Assembly: GCA_946480695.1 (NCBI GenBank)
Contig: CAMLKG010000053.1
Span: forward strand, 1-15,063
Direction: 5' to 3'
Source of the DNA: an uncultured Cellvibrio sp.
GTDB taxonomy: Bacteria > Pseudomonadota > Gammaproteobacteria > Pseudomonadales > Cellvibrionaceae
DNA: 15,063 nucleotides
This document shows positions 7,210 through 14,934 of the stretch, piece after piece (positions within the stretch are counted from its first letter, which is position 1; every line of letters starts with the position of its first letter). A program made the position numbers and the translations under genes. The notes beneath the pieces are model-generated. The model was not told where the DNA came from. It worked only from the letters and a program-made list of their open reading frames with translations, and made no database searches.

Positions 7210-9232
7210 AGTGTCCGGCATCAAGATTTCTCACAAGATCACCAGCCTCATGGTCGGCCTCATTGCCGGCTTTATGATCATGGGCGTGGCCTATTACGCG
7301 CAGATATCCACCGAGATCAAGCGGGAAAAAATACTCGCCGATTACACGGGCGCCGAAGAACACCTTAAACAGATGCATAACACCCGGACACAACTGGCGG
7401 AGGCGGTGCAACAGCCGGACCTTGGCGAAACTGCCAACGCCGGGGAGATCTCCGCCCGGCTGGGGGAGCAAATAGAGGGCTTGGGTAAACTGGCGTTCCA
7501 GTTCTACTCAGCACCGGACCAGCAGGCGCTACGCGACCTGCACCAAGCCGTTGTGGCGCAATTGCAAGCGCCGCGCGAAAGCCTTGCACTTCCGCCTGCG
7601 ACACCCCTCGCCGGGCAAGGCGAGGACCAAACCGGTGACGAAACTACAACCGGTGAAGGAACCACAATGAGCGAAGAAACCATAACCGGCGCCGCTGAAC
7701 CTGCAACCAGCCAGGAAAATTCCCGGGCGCAACTCACCGCAAGTGTCCAGGCCCTCGCCCAAGGCATAGAGGCCTACGAGCACACCATCGCGCAATCCTT
7801 CGACCGGCGCATTGCCAGTGTGGACAATGAAAAATCCGTCGCCCAATGGCTGTTCGCCGCCGCCCTCTTCCTGACTGCGGCGGGTACGGCGCTCGGGCTG
7901 TTCCTGATTTATCGCAGCATCGTATTACCGCTCTGGCACATGCAAGGTGTGATCGCGCAACAAAACCGGGGGAATGACAAGGCGCGGGTGCGCATCCAGG
8001 CGCGGGACGAACTGGGTGAACTGGGCGCCGCCTTCAACCGCCTGCTGGATGAGCGTATCCAGGTACTGCGCGAACAATCCGCGGAAAACGAACAGCTCAA
8101 CAACTCAATCATCGGCCTGATCCGCGCGCTGGGCACCATTGCCAAAAAGGATTTGTCCATCAAAGTACCTGTGTCCGCCGACGTGACCGGTACCATCTCC
8201 GACGCGGTTAACCTGCTCACGTCGGAAACCGCGCGCACCCTGCACCAAATGCGCGGCTACGCCGAAAAGGTCAACCGGATTTCCGACCAGTTGCAACACC
8301 AGTCCCACCATGTGCTGGGGTTGTCCGAAGCCGAACGGCGCGAAGTCACCGAAACCCTGGCAGCCCTGGACCAGGCGGCGCGCGCCATGAACCATATTGC
8401 GCGGGAGGCGCGCATCACCAACTCCATCGCTTCCGCCGCCATCGACCACACCCTCAAGGCACGGACCTCGGTGGGCCAGACCCTGGAAGGTATCCAAACC
8501 ATCCGCGGTACGCTGTCGGAAACCGAAAAACGGATAAAACGCCTGGGGGATCGCTCCCAGGAAATTACCGGTATCGTTAACCTGATCAACACCATCGCCG
8601 AGCGCACCCACATACTCGCCCTTAACGCCAGTATGCACGCCGCCTCCGCCGGTGAGGCGGGCAAGGGGTTTGCGGTGGTAGCCGAAGAGGTCCAGCGGCT
8701 GGCGGAAAACGCCCGCACCGCGACGTCTGAAATCGCTACCATGGTGAACAATATCCGCGTGGAAACCTCCGACGCCGCTGCGGTACTGAACAAACTCATC
8801 AGCCAGGTAGCCGAAGGAACGCGCATGGCGGAGGACTCGGGCCAGCGAATGCAGGATACCGAGGCCGCTACCCGCCAACTGGTAAACCACGTCAAATCCA
8901 TTGCGGTCCACTCCGTCAACCAGGCCAAGGTATCCCAGCAATTGCACGAACGGGCCGAACACATCAACGCCTCCACCGAGGAAACTTCGCGCGAACTGGA
9001 AGCCCAACACCAGCAAACGGATGCACTCAAGGAATACGCCAAGTCGTTAATGGAACAGGTGATGGTGTTTACCCTGCCGGAATTCCGCGCCAGCGACCGT
9101 CCGACCGACATCAGGGAGCGCCAGGCCCAGGACGCCATTCCCATCCCCGGCCCGACCGCCATTGGCACTCACGAACAGGAATCCAATCTCATACCCATGG
9201 AATTACCGAGGGAGAAAGTCGCCAATGGCTAG
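7202..9232 (+). CDS. PilJ-like methyl-accepting chemotaxis transducer
   Basis: This is a 676-residue protein starting at ATG 7202 (GGAA seven bases upstream, overlapping the CheW-like gene by 8 bases); the frame also runs from a TTG at 7181 that has little support. TM1 lies at about 13-33 ([17 protein letters not shown]) and TM2 at about 214-237 ([19 protein letters not shown]), leaving a periplasmic part of about 180 residues. A HAMP domain follows (about 235-290), then a long helical signalling region. The receptor tip is recognisable in [19 protein letters not shown] and [15 protein letters not shown] (about 470-500). The periplasmic part contains a Thr/Glu/Gly-rich insert made of four 6-residue repeats (144-167). 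It is shorter than the two-module sensor domain of Pseudomonas PilJ. Its tip should engage the neighbouring CheW and ChpA-like proteins. Confidence 0.88.
   Translation: MNKVSGIKISHKITSLMVGLIAGFMIMGVAYYAQISTEIKREKILADYTGAEEHLKQMHNTRTQLAEAVQQPDLGETANAGEISARLGEQIEGLGKLAFQFYSAPDQQALRDLHQAVVAQLQAPRESLALPPATPLAGQGEDQTGDETTTGEGTTMSEETITGAAEPATSQENSRAQLTASVQALAQGIEAYEHTIAQSFDRRIASVDNEKSVAQWLFAAALFLTAAGTALGLFLIYRSIVLPLWHMQGVIAQQNRGNDKARVRIQARDELGELGAAFNRLLDERIQVLREQSAENEQLNNSIIGLIRALGTIAKKDLSIKVPVSADVTGTISDAVNLLTSETARTLHQMRGYAEKVNRISDQLQHQSHHVLGLSEAERREVTETLAALDQAARAMNHIAREARITNSIASAAIDHTLKARTSVGQTLEGIQTIRGTLSETEKRIKRLGDRSQEITGIVNLINTIAERTHILALNASMHAASAGEAGKGFAVVAEEVQRLAENARTATSEIATMVNNIRVETSDAAAVLNKLISQVAEGTRMAEDSGQRMQDTEAATRQLVNHVKSIAVHSVNQAKVSQQLHERAEHINASTEETSRELEAQHQQTDALKEYAKSLMEQVMVFTLPEFRASDRPTDIRERQAQDAIPIPGPTAIGTHEQESNLIPMELPREKVANG
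7631..7702 (+). repeat. 18-bp tandem repeat inside the transducer gene (four units)
   Basis: Four in-frame 18-base units start at 7631, 7649, 7667 and 7685. They encode [18 protein letters not shown] and TGAAEP. The first two units share the codons for T-G and the closing T of each hexapeptide; units three and four have diverged. Each unit is a whole number of codons, so gain or loss would change length without a frameshift. Confidence 0.7.
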
Positions 9233-12110
9233 CCTCAGCCGGGACCAACAGGAACTGCTTGAACTCCTGGCCGGTGAACTGCAAAACCAGTTGGAGCTAA
9301 GCCTGAGCCAAGGTGAAGCAGACCCCGATGCCGGGCAACTTGAAGCACAGGCCGACCAATGCGGGCATTTCGCTGAAGCCTGCGAGCAAATGGGTTTACC
9401 GGGGCTCGGGCTCGCGTGGCAACAGCTACATGGCCAACTGGCCGCGCTCGCCCGGGAGCCATCGGCAATTAACCCCGCCCGGCGGCAACTGCTGGACAGC
9501 TGGTTGATCTATTTCCTCGATTATGTGCAACAACTCGGCAGCAGCAATTCCACCCAGGTTGCCGCCGGGGGATTAAGCGAGTTCCTGGCTAATCCCGCCT
9601 GGCCGCAGCCGCTATCGCAACCCGACCAATTGACCGAGGCCCTGGCACGCATAGCACCGCCGCCCGCGCGCGAATCCGACCTGCCGCGCCAGGCCAATGC
9701 CACCATGCTCAGCCTGGCGTTAACGGAGGACGTCAACCCGGATCTGCTCGAAGGCCTGATGCTGGAACTTCCCCAGCAGGTCAACCAGTTTGCCGACCAG
9801 GTAAACCGCTACCTCGACCAAAGCGATAGCCAGGCGCTCGCCGCTGCCCAGCGTATTGCCCATACCATCAAAGGGGCTGCCAATGTGGTGGGAATCAGCG
9901 GCCTCGCCAACCTGATGCACCTCGGCGAAGACCTGTTGGAGGAACTGGGACGCCAACCCCGGCGACTCAACCCGCAGTTAGGCCAGCACCTGGTTGACCT
10001 GGGCGACGGCCTGGCCGCCATGCTGGATGCGCTGGTGGAAGGCCAAACCCAGGTCGCCGAAGCCCTGCCGCTGATGCAAACCCTGCTGGACGATTACCAC
10101 TCGCTCAGGGATGGGGAAGCGCCCGAGGGTGACGCCACGGCCGCGCCGCTCGACCAATCGACACCCACAGCCGGTATTGATGGCGATTCAGCGGCGGAAC
10201 CATCCGCTGCAACCAACCAACTGCAAGAAAACCTCGCCAGCCAATTGCGCGTCCGCGAAACCACCGCCCAGGAGCTCTTGCGCCTGGCGGGCACCAGCGC
10301 CATCAGTACCCACCGGTTGCAAACCCAGGTGGGCGGCCTGGAACTGCAATTGCGCCAGCTACAGCAGCTACAGCAACGCCTCGGCCAACTCACCGAAGAA
10401 CTGGGCCAACAAATCGAACGCCAGGATTTTTTCCGTCGGCAACTGCACCGGCTGAAAGATGAGGAACTCGACCCCCTGGAGATGGATCGCTACAGCGAAC
10501 TCCATAGTTTTTTCCATCAATTGCAGGAATACGCCACCGACAGCCGCGACAGCCTGGCCCAGGCGCGCCAGCAATTGCGCTCGGTGGAAGAAGAAACCTA
10601 CGCCCAGCAACAGACCAACCGCGACGTGCAAAGCCTGCTGCTGGATATGCGCATGGTACCGGCCCGCAGCCTCGAACCCCGCTTCCAGCGCTGTGTGCGC
10701 CAAGCCTGCCGGCTGACCGGCAAGCAGGCGCGCCTGATCCTGGAAAACGGCGATACCCTGGTGGATAACGCCCTGCTGCAAGCCCTGCTCGATCCCATCA
10801 TGCACTTGTTGCGCAACGCCGTGGACCACGGACTGGAAGACGACGAAACCCGCCTGGCCGCCGGCAAATCCCCCGAAGGCAATATTTGGCTAGGCTTTCG
10901 CAACCAGGGCCAATCGCTGGTCGTCAGCTTGCGCGACGATGGCGCCGGGCTCAATCGCGACAAAATCCTCGCGCGCGCCACGCAAATGGGCTTGATCGAG
11001 GAATCCGCCGCCATTCCCCACGAAGGCGAACTGCAACAATTGATCTTTACGCCCGGATTTTCCACCAGTGAACGGGTCAGCCACACCTCGGGGCGCGGTA
11101 TCGGCCTGGATATGGTCGCCGACCGTGTCCACAGCCTCAAAGGCCGTATTAACCTCGAAAGTGAGGAGGGTGCGGGATGCCGCTTCCACCTTCGCCTCCC
11201 CATGACCCTGGTCGCCGAACAAGGGTTGCTGGTTAAACTGGGGGACCAATCCCTCGCGGTTTCCAGCCGGGGCGTGGTGCAACTCTTGTTTCTCGATTCC
11301 CAGGACCTGGAAGAAACCCCTGAAGGACTGGTCTATCCCTTTGGCACAGACCGGCTAAAAGTCCTACCCCTCGCCAGCCTGGCTCCCCTGCACGGAGCCA
11401 GCTTCCGCTCCGCCCGGGAGGCACAGGCATTGCTCATCGTCGAAAGCTTGCCGGGCCAACAACTGGCGGTAGCGGTAGACCGGGTAACCGCCAGCCGCGA
11501 AATGGTGGTCAAACCCCTGCCCGTCCATACTCCGCCCATCAGCGGCGTGATAGGCGCCACCATCCTCGGTGATGGACAGGTGGCACCGGTTGTCGACCTC
11601 CAACAACTCGCCATCGACCTGCTCACCGGCGACACCAGGGACCGCTGGGATCAAAGGCAGGCAAGCAGCGAAACCAGCATCACCCAGCCGCCGCTGGCGC
11701 TGATCGTGGATGACTCCCTCAGCACCCGTCGCTCCCTCAGCCAATTTGCCGCCGACCTGGGGCTGGATGTCGCCACCGCCAAAGACGGTTTCGAAGCCAT
11801 CGAAGTCATCGACCAACGGCTGCCCGCACTGATGCTGGTGGATATGGAAATGCCGCGCATGAACGGCCTCGAACTCTGCGCCCACCTGCGCGCCCGCGAA
11901 GAAACCCGCCACTTGCCCATCATCATGATCACCTCCCGCAACAGCGACAAACACCGTCAACTGGCGCGGCAAGCAGGCGTAGACTATTACCTGTGCAAAC
12001 CTTTTGCGGAAGACGAATTGCAAGCGTGCATCGACAAATGCTTCGATAATTCCCGTGCTGCGAAAACCGAGGCAGCACCCAGGAAATATGTTGAGGATCA
12101 GACGGCTTGA
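9225..12110 (+). CDS. ChpA-like hybrid chemosensory histidine kinase (Hpt-HATPase-CheW-REC)
   Basis: This is a 961-residue CheA-type kinase. ATG 9225 overlaps the transducer stop by 8 bases and has GGGAG upstream; the longer frame from a TTG at 9162 is not supported. The domains in order are: an N-terminal helical region resembling a degenerate Hpt without the His (about 1-130); an Hpt with phospho-His213 in [11 protein letters not shown]; a Gln-rich coiled coil (about 360-480); a HATPase with N-box [12 protein letters not shown] (527-538), RDDGAGL (about 570) and GRGIGLDMV (about 624); a CheW-like domain (about 662-805); and a receiver with D829-D830, D873 and K925 (YYLCKPF). Pseudomonas ChpA is about 2,500 residues with many Hpt domains, so this is a compact version. 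It should autophosphorylate and feed its own receiver and the two upstream regulators. It is the last gene of the operon and is followed by a strong terminator. Confidence 0.9.
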   Translation: MASLSRDQQELLELLAGELQNQLELSLSQGEADPDAGQLEAQADQCGHFAEACEQMGLPGLGLAWQQLHGQLAALAREPSAINPARRQLLDSWLIYFLDYVQQLGSSNSTQVAAGGLSEFLANPAWPQPLSQPDQLTEALARIAPPPARESDLPRQANATMLSLALTEDVNPDLLEGLMLELPQQVNQFADQVNRYLDQSDSQALAAAQRIAHTIKGAANVVGISGLANLMHLGEDLLEELGRQPRRLNPQLGQHLVDLGDGLAAMLDALVEGQTQVAEALPLMQTLLDDYHSLRDGEAPEGDATAAPLDQSTPTAGIDGDSAAEPSAATNQLQENLASQLRVRETTAQELLRLAGTSAISTHRLQTQVGGLELQLRQLQQLQQRLGQLTEELGQQIERQDFFRRQLHRLKDEELDPLEMDRYSELHSFFHQLQEYATDSRDSLAQARQQLRSVEEETYAQQQTNRDVQSLLLDMRMVPARSLEPRFQRCVRQACRLTGKQARLILENGDTLVDNALLQALLDPIMHLLRNAVDHGLEDDETRLAAGKSPEGNIWLGFRNQGQSLVVSLRDDGAGLNRDKILARATQMGLIEESAAIPHEGELQQLIFTPGFSTSERVSHTSGRGIGLDMVADRVHSLKGRINLESEEGAGCRFHLRLPMTLVAEQGLLVKLGDQSLAVSSRGVVQLLFLDSQDLEETPEGLVYPFGTDRLKVLPLASLAPLHGASFRSAREAQALLIVESLPGQQLAVAVDRVTASREMVVKPLPVHTPPISGVIGATILGDGQVAPVVDLQQLAIDLLTGDTRDRWDQRQASSETSITQPPLALIVDDSLSTRRSLSQFAADLGLDVATAKDGFEAIEVIDQRLPALMLVDMEMPRMNGLELCAHLRAREETRHLPIIMITSRNSDKHRQLARQAGVDYYLCKPFAEDELQACIDKCFDNSRAAKTEAAPRKYVEDQTA

Positions 12111-12164
12111 GTGGAGGTTGGGAAATCGTGCGAAGCGAAACAATTTGACAAGCATTCAGAATGG

Positions 12165-12194
12165 GACGCGGAAAAAATCCGCGTCTGTTTTTTT
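12165..12194 (+). terminator. Intrinsic terminator of the chemosensory operon
   Basis: GACGCGGA (12165-12172) pairs with TCCGCGTC (12178-12185) around an A5 loop. It is followed by TG and a run of seven T (12188-12194). It lies 54 bases after the kinase stop. Confidence 0.92.
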
Positions 12195-12205
12195 GTGCGG
12201 ATATT

Positions 12206-12523
12206 TTATTTCACCGTTTGTTTCTCAAGGTGCACATCAATCCTATCGATGATTTTCGCAATACTACGGATCGCCTTCTGCGGCAGGCTCACCCTATCCT
12301 CCATTTGCTCAAACAACACTTCCAATAAACACGCCTGTCCCCACAACTGGATAATCGCATCATCCTCGGTCACGAGGTTTATATTCGTAGCAATTCTGGT
12401 AAGGAATTCGCCCTTGGGCGAATGAATTTCCAAGCGCGAATTTCGGTAGGCGGCGTATTGAATTTTATCGAGTTTGATAACGCAGGAATCGGGTGAGGTA
12501 ATCGGGAAAATCGTATTATCCAT
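12206..12523 (-). CDS. Hypothetical protein, 105 residues
   Basis: I do not recognise this family. The frame encodes a balanced 105-residue protein with no signal peptide or membrane segment. The first half looks like beta strands (VIKLDKIQYAAYRNSRLEI, then NINLVTEDD), and the second half like amphipathic helices (WGQACLLEVLFEQMEDRV, IRSIAKIIDRIDVHLEK). It opens with ATG; a weak GAG-type ribosome site lies about 10 bases upstream. It is convergent with the chemosensory operon, and its stop is 11 bases from that operon's T run. Natural amino-acid composition and the lack of a competing frame support a real gene, but it is short and no neighbour suggests a role. Confidence 0.6.
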   Translation of the reverse strand: MDNTIFPITSPDSCVIKLDKIQYAAYRNSRLEIHSPKGEFLTRIATNINLVTEDDAIIQLWGQACLLEVLFEQMEDRVSLPQKAIRSIAKIIDRIDVHLEKQTVK

Positions 12524-12683
12524 AATAAAAATCTCGCGAGTTTTGGTATGAAGCCATCACAACAAGTTGAGATTTGTTGGGGGGCGGACTGAACAGGGTT
12601 CTCAACACCGGCCCAAAACCAACACCGGCCCGCCCGAAGGCAGCCCTGCCCAGCCGCCATAACAACAGGCAAAGCTGTAGCAG

Positions 12684-12705
12684 GACACAAAGAATGCTTT
12701 GTGTC
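12684..12705. repeat. Perfect 9-bp hairpin in the gene-poor region
   Basis: GACACAAAG (12684-12692) pairs with CTTTGTGTC (12697-12705) around a 4-base loop, followed by AGTTTTGG. The T run is short, so it could be a weak rightward terminator or a structural element of a non-coding transcript. Confidence 0.45.
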
Positions 12706-13109
12706 AGTTTTGGATTGTGCGGGATTGAGAGGCCCGGCTGCGGGATTTACCACAGCGCAGGCAGGTTAGTGGATGAGTGCAGGACTGTCAACGCACTCAC
12801 GGAATGGAAAAACAAAGCATCAATCACAACTTAACTTGTGCGTTAAAACCAAACATGCAGCGAACCACAATCGCATTCACAACAAGCAATTCCCAACAAG
12901 TAAAAGATGCAACACATCAGGGAGCATCCGTGGCTTTTCCTCTTTCGCAAATAAGTTGCGAGGGTACGTTTGGCCTAAGCCTATAAACAATAAGAAAATT
13001 AGCATGGAAATTTTCCGCCTTTCCACCCGCTACCCAACCAGATCCAAACCGGTAAAAGCCTGTAATGGCGCTTGCTTGATGGTTGTGCTATAAAACGGTA
13101 TTCGAAAAC

Positions 13110-13155
13110 TTAGCCGGAAAGTTTCCGGGAAGAAAGACGGAAACTTTCCGGCTAA
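13110..13155. repeat. Perfect 18-bp inverted repeat at the left border of the cassette array
   Basis: TTAGCCGGAAAGTTTCCG (13110-13127) is exactly complementary to CGGAAACTTTCCGGCTAA (13138-13155), with a 10-base purine-rich loop. It ends 7 bases before the GTTAAGT recombination core. Unlike the three attC sites it has no unpaired bases in the stem and shares no sequence with them. It may be a decayed or unusual recombination site, or an unrelated hairpin that blocks read-through into the array. Confidence 0.75.
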
Positions 13156-13162
13156 TAACATT

Positions 13163-13169
13163 GTTAAGT
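13163..13169 (+). other. Integron core site (R box) at the left end of cassette 1
   Basis: GTTAAGT fits the GTTRRRY consensus. It is the exact reverse complement of ACTTAAC, the R'' box of the attC that ends cassette 1. This is what is expected of a cassette inserted between G 13163 and T 13164, since a cassette's two ends come from one circular attC. Confidence 0.75.
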
Positions 13170-13194
13170 AAGAGCATCGCAAGGAAATATTATA

Positions 13195-14010
13195 GTGTTC
13201 AATGAAACATTTACAGCTTTGGTGAAAGAGGCACAATTTACTAAAGATATGTTGGGTGCTGGCGCAACACAAATAAGAAATGCAAATTACGCCGCAAAGG
13301 GCTTATATTTTCAATCATTCACAAGCTTGTCTACTGGACTGGAGCGAATAGGAAAGCTTTGCCTATTGCTAGACTATTACATTGATAATAATGGAAGCTT
13401 TCCCGACTTTAATTATCTAAAAAATGAAATAGGCCATCAAATCGACCTGTTGTATATAAAATCTATCGAGGTTAAAGCTAAAAGAAGTTTCAATTTTGCT
13501 TTTATGCAAAATTTAGATGGTGAAATACATCAGAACATAGTGAAAATATTGTCGTCTTTTGCGAAAGGAGATCGGTATTCAAATATCAATCTACTTACAA
13601 ACAGTAGGCAGCAATCAGATCCAATTTCTGATTGGTATCAGAAAGTAGATTCTTTAATTTACAAGAATATTGTGAGCGATTCCAGAAAAAGAAAAATTGA
13701 AAATAATGCTGAAATAATCAGCAGGATGACGCAAGGTTTTACAATGGTATTGCACTCCTCTGAATCAGGAAGTGAAATAAATACAGTAAAGGAAGCGAGT
13801 TTCCGAACTGGAATGCAGAAAGCTGTTGCGCCATATAGGCAATTATATGTTATCCATATTATTCGTTTTTGGTATGAGTTACTAAGTAATTTACAATACA
13901 GCGCAATGAGTCTAAATAAACAGGATATTCCATTTTTCGGTGACATACTGGGCGGGTTTTACAACCCCGATTCATATATAAGAACGAGAAAAACGTGGGA
14001 TACAATATAA
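13195..14010 (+). CDS. Cassette-borne hypothetical protein, possibly HEPN/AbiV-like
   Basis: This is a 271-residue protein starting at GTG 13195, with AAGGAAA about 9 bases upstream and 31 bases after the cassette's left core; its stop lies 2 bases before attC1. It is AT-rich, unlike the chromosomal genes. The mostly helical sequence includes SLSTGLERIGKLCLLLDYYI (45-63 region) followed by EIGHQIDLLY (78-87). This resembles the helix-(A/L)E-x-IGK-helix-GH pattern of AbiV and some HEPN proteins. A second feature, RQLYVIH (215-221), fits the RX4-6H spacing of HEPN ribonuclease motifs, though it lacks the usual polar residue directly after Arg in its common form. I infer a possible abortive-infection or toxin-like role, consistent with defence cargo common in integrons. 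The family is not recognised with confidence, and the function remains unknown. Confidence 0.85.
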   Translation: MFNETFTALVKEAQFTKDMLGAGATQIRNANYAAKGLYFQSFTSLSTGLERIGKLCLLLDYYIDNNGSFPDFNYLKNEIGHQIDLLYIKSIEVKAKRSFNFAFMQNLDGEIHQNIVKILSSFAKGDRYSNINLLTNSRQQSDPISDWYQKVDSLIYKNIVSDSRKRKIENNAEIISRMTQGFTMVLHSSESGSEINTVKEASFRTGMQKAVAPYRQLYVIHIIRFWYELLSNLQYSAMSLNKQDIPFFGDILGGFYNPDSYIRTRKTWDTI

Positions 14011-14012
14011 AT

Positions 14013-14124
14013 ACTTAACAAAACGTTGCGCCTGACGCATTGTAAGTAGCGCTTTTGCAATATCGCTACGCGAAGTTTATCGCAACGCGCTACTTACAAT
14101 CCGCTGGTGAACGCAACGTTATAA
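14013..14124 (+). other. attC site of cassette 1
   Basis: The site is 112 bases long, from R'' ACTTAAC (14013-14019) to R' GTTATAA (14118-14124). A 14-bp perfect central stem pairs ATTGTAAGTAGCGC (14039-14052) with GCGCTACTTACAAT (14087-14100). In the L arms CGTT-G-CGCC aligns with CGTT-CACC on the opposite arm, leaving an unpaired G, the usual strand-marking base for the integrase. R' departs from GTTRRRY but matches the next cassette's R''. Confidence 0.88.
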
Positions 14125-14490
14125 AGCGAAGTGTTTTGGTTGGTAGTATCGGAAGGTTTTTTCGCTGTAGAAATTAAGCGCTAAGCCAATTTTGGTAAAA
14201 ACGTGGTTGCTTGAGAGCCTCTGGAATAGTCACGTTGAGGTTTTCAGTTCTTGGCTAGGGTGCTTTGAAGTGAATTGCAGTATGGCTCTGCAATTGAATA
14301 GTGCAGTTTCTGCGGCCTGAAATATTTTTAGTCAGTGCCAGGTTTTAGAAAATATGCGTAGTGTTATAACAAGGTGGTCAAACCTCGTTCCGCTTCGCTC
14401 CACTGGACAGTTAGTAAGTAGCGCATTTAGCGAATCGCTGCGCGAAGTTTATCGCAATGCGCTACTTACAAACTGCCGTTTACCACAATG
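14119..14490 (+). mobile_element. ORF-less integron cassette
   Basis: This 372-base cassette has about 245 bases before its attC, with no start-to-stop frame longer than roughly a dozen codons on the plus strand. I saw no ATG on the minus strand in this part. A hairpin AATTGCAG/CTGCAATT (14273-14280 with 14288-14295) is present. It may carry a promoter or small RNA, or be a decayed cassette. Its boundaries are fixed by the matching TTATAAC and GTTATAA cores. Confidence 0.75.
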
Positions 14491-14496
14491 TTAGGC
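14364..14496 (+). other. attC site of cassette 2
   Basis: The site is 133 bases long, from R'' TTATAAC (14364-14370) to R' GTTAGGC (14490-14496, perfect consensus). The L arms GTGGT-C-AAAC and GTGGT-AAAC (opposite strand) leave one unpaired C. The central stem GTAAGTAGCGCA pairs with TGCGCTACTTAC. The left arm carries extra bases (CCTCGTTCCGCTTCGCTCCA) with no counterpart on the right arm. Confidence 0.93.
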
Positions 14497-14551
14497 TACC
14501 AGCTTACCCACAAGCACTTTAAAAAAATGAACCAAAAAATAGGAGTTAATT

Positions 14552-14917
14552 ATGATTTCCGGTAAAAAAGTGTTGGCAGTTAAATTGTTAGTATATTTTG
14601 CCACATTATCATTTCCTTCCTTTGCGCAAATTGCACCTATTAATGGAATGGGAATGCCATTGTGCAAAAACCTGTATGCGGTCGATTTTAAAGTCGACGC
14701 TCCGGTTGGACAGTGGTTGTTAGGTTACTATTCAGGCGCTCTTTCTATGAATATGTCTTTCTCATTGTCTCAAGGAAAGTCCAGTGATGTCCCAAAAAGA
14801 GCTGAAAAATGGGATGACGAATCGTTGCTTGAGACAGCGCGGGTAAATTGTGCGAACCACCCAGAAAAGCACTTATACCAAGTGGCAAATATGGTCGTGA
14901 CTATGGTGCTTGATTAA
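14552..14917 (+). CDS. Cassette-borne small exported protein with two cysteines
   Basis: This is a 121-residue protein. ATG 14552 has AGGAG six bases upstream. A signal peptide is clear (basic MISGKK, a hydrophobic core, probable cleavage after SFA at residue 25), leaving a mature protein of about 96 residues in the periplasm or outside. It has two cysteines, C38 and C100, likely joined in a disulfide. The pattern C-K-N-L-Y ... W-L-L-G-Y-Y-S-G ... C-A-N-H-P ... L-x-x-V-A resembles small periplasmic HdeA-like chaperones and Rap1a/Tai-type immunity proteins, which share this size and two-cysteine helical layout. I infer a stress or immunity role only weakly. It is the sole gene of cassette 3, read in the direction of the array, and ends 17 bases before its attC. 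Confidence 0.85.
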   Translation: MISGKKVLAVKLLVYFATLSFPSFAQIAPINGMGMPLCKNLYAVDFKVDAPVGQWLLGYYSGALSMNMSFSLSQGKSSDVPKRAEKWDDESLLETARVNCANHPEKHLYQVANMVVTMVLD

Positions 14918-14934
14918 TTAGCAGCTACGCTACA

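Larger units (their letters stand above)
12524..13163. other. Gene-poor region left of the cassette array
   Basis: About 640 bases hold no convincing gene. Open frames of 60-106 codons here have unnatural composition, poor starts and no recognisable domains. Notable contents are two copies of CAACACCGGCCC (12603-12614 and 12620-12631), a hairpin at 12684-12705, a 7-bp inverted repeat (TGAGTGC 12774-12780 with GCACTCA 12793-12799) and an 18-bp inverted repeat at 13110-13155. This is where an integron integrase and attI would be expected; neither is visible. Confidence 0.6.

Noticed and set aside
8105..9168. Two overlapping minus-strand frames of about 303 codons opposite the transducer gene
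   Set aside because: They overlap each other and a confident MCP gene, have unnatural composition, and have no ribosome site worth noting.
12829..12845. ACTTAAC followed by GTTAAAA, considered as a tiny attC or a partner of the 13163 core
   Set aside because: The two are only a few bases apart with no L boxes or stem, and the distance to 13163 (over 300 bases without a shared stem) is too great for one attC.
12773..13093. 106-codon plus-strand frame left of the cassettes, considered as an integrase remnant or small gene
   Set aside because: It shows no tyrosine-recombinase motifs, is rich in Lys/Asn/Ser/Arg without hydrophobic periodicity, and overlaps another frame of equal merit.
12524..13163. 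CRISPR-like or tandem repeat array
   Set aside because: Only one short duplicated 12-mer (12603 and 12620) and isolated hairpins are present, with no regular repeat-spacer pattern.
13030..13272. Minus-strand 80-codon frame across the array's left border
   Set aside because: It crosses the cassette junction and the perfect hairpin and overlaps the well-supported cassette 1 gene start, so it is not a coherent gene.
14527..14565. 12-codon upstream frame overlapping the start of the exported-protein gene
   Set aside because: It has no ribosome binding site and is best explained as chance in an A-rich leader.
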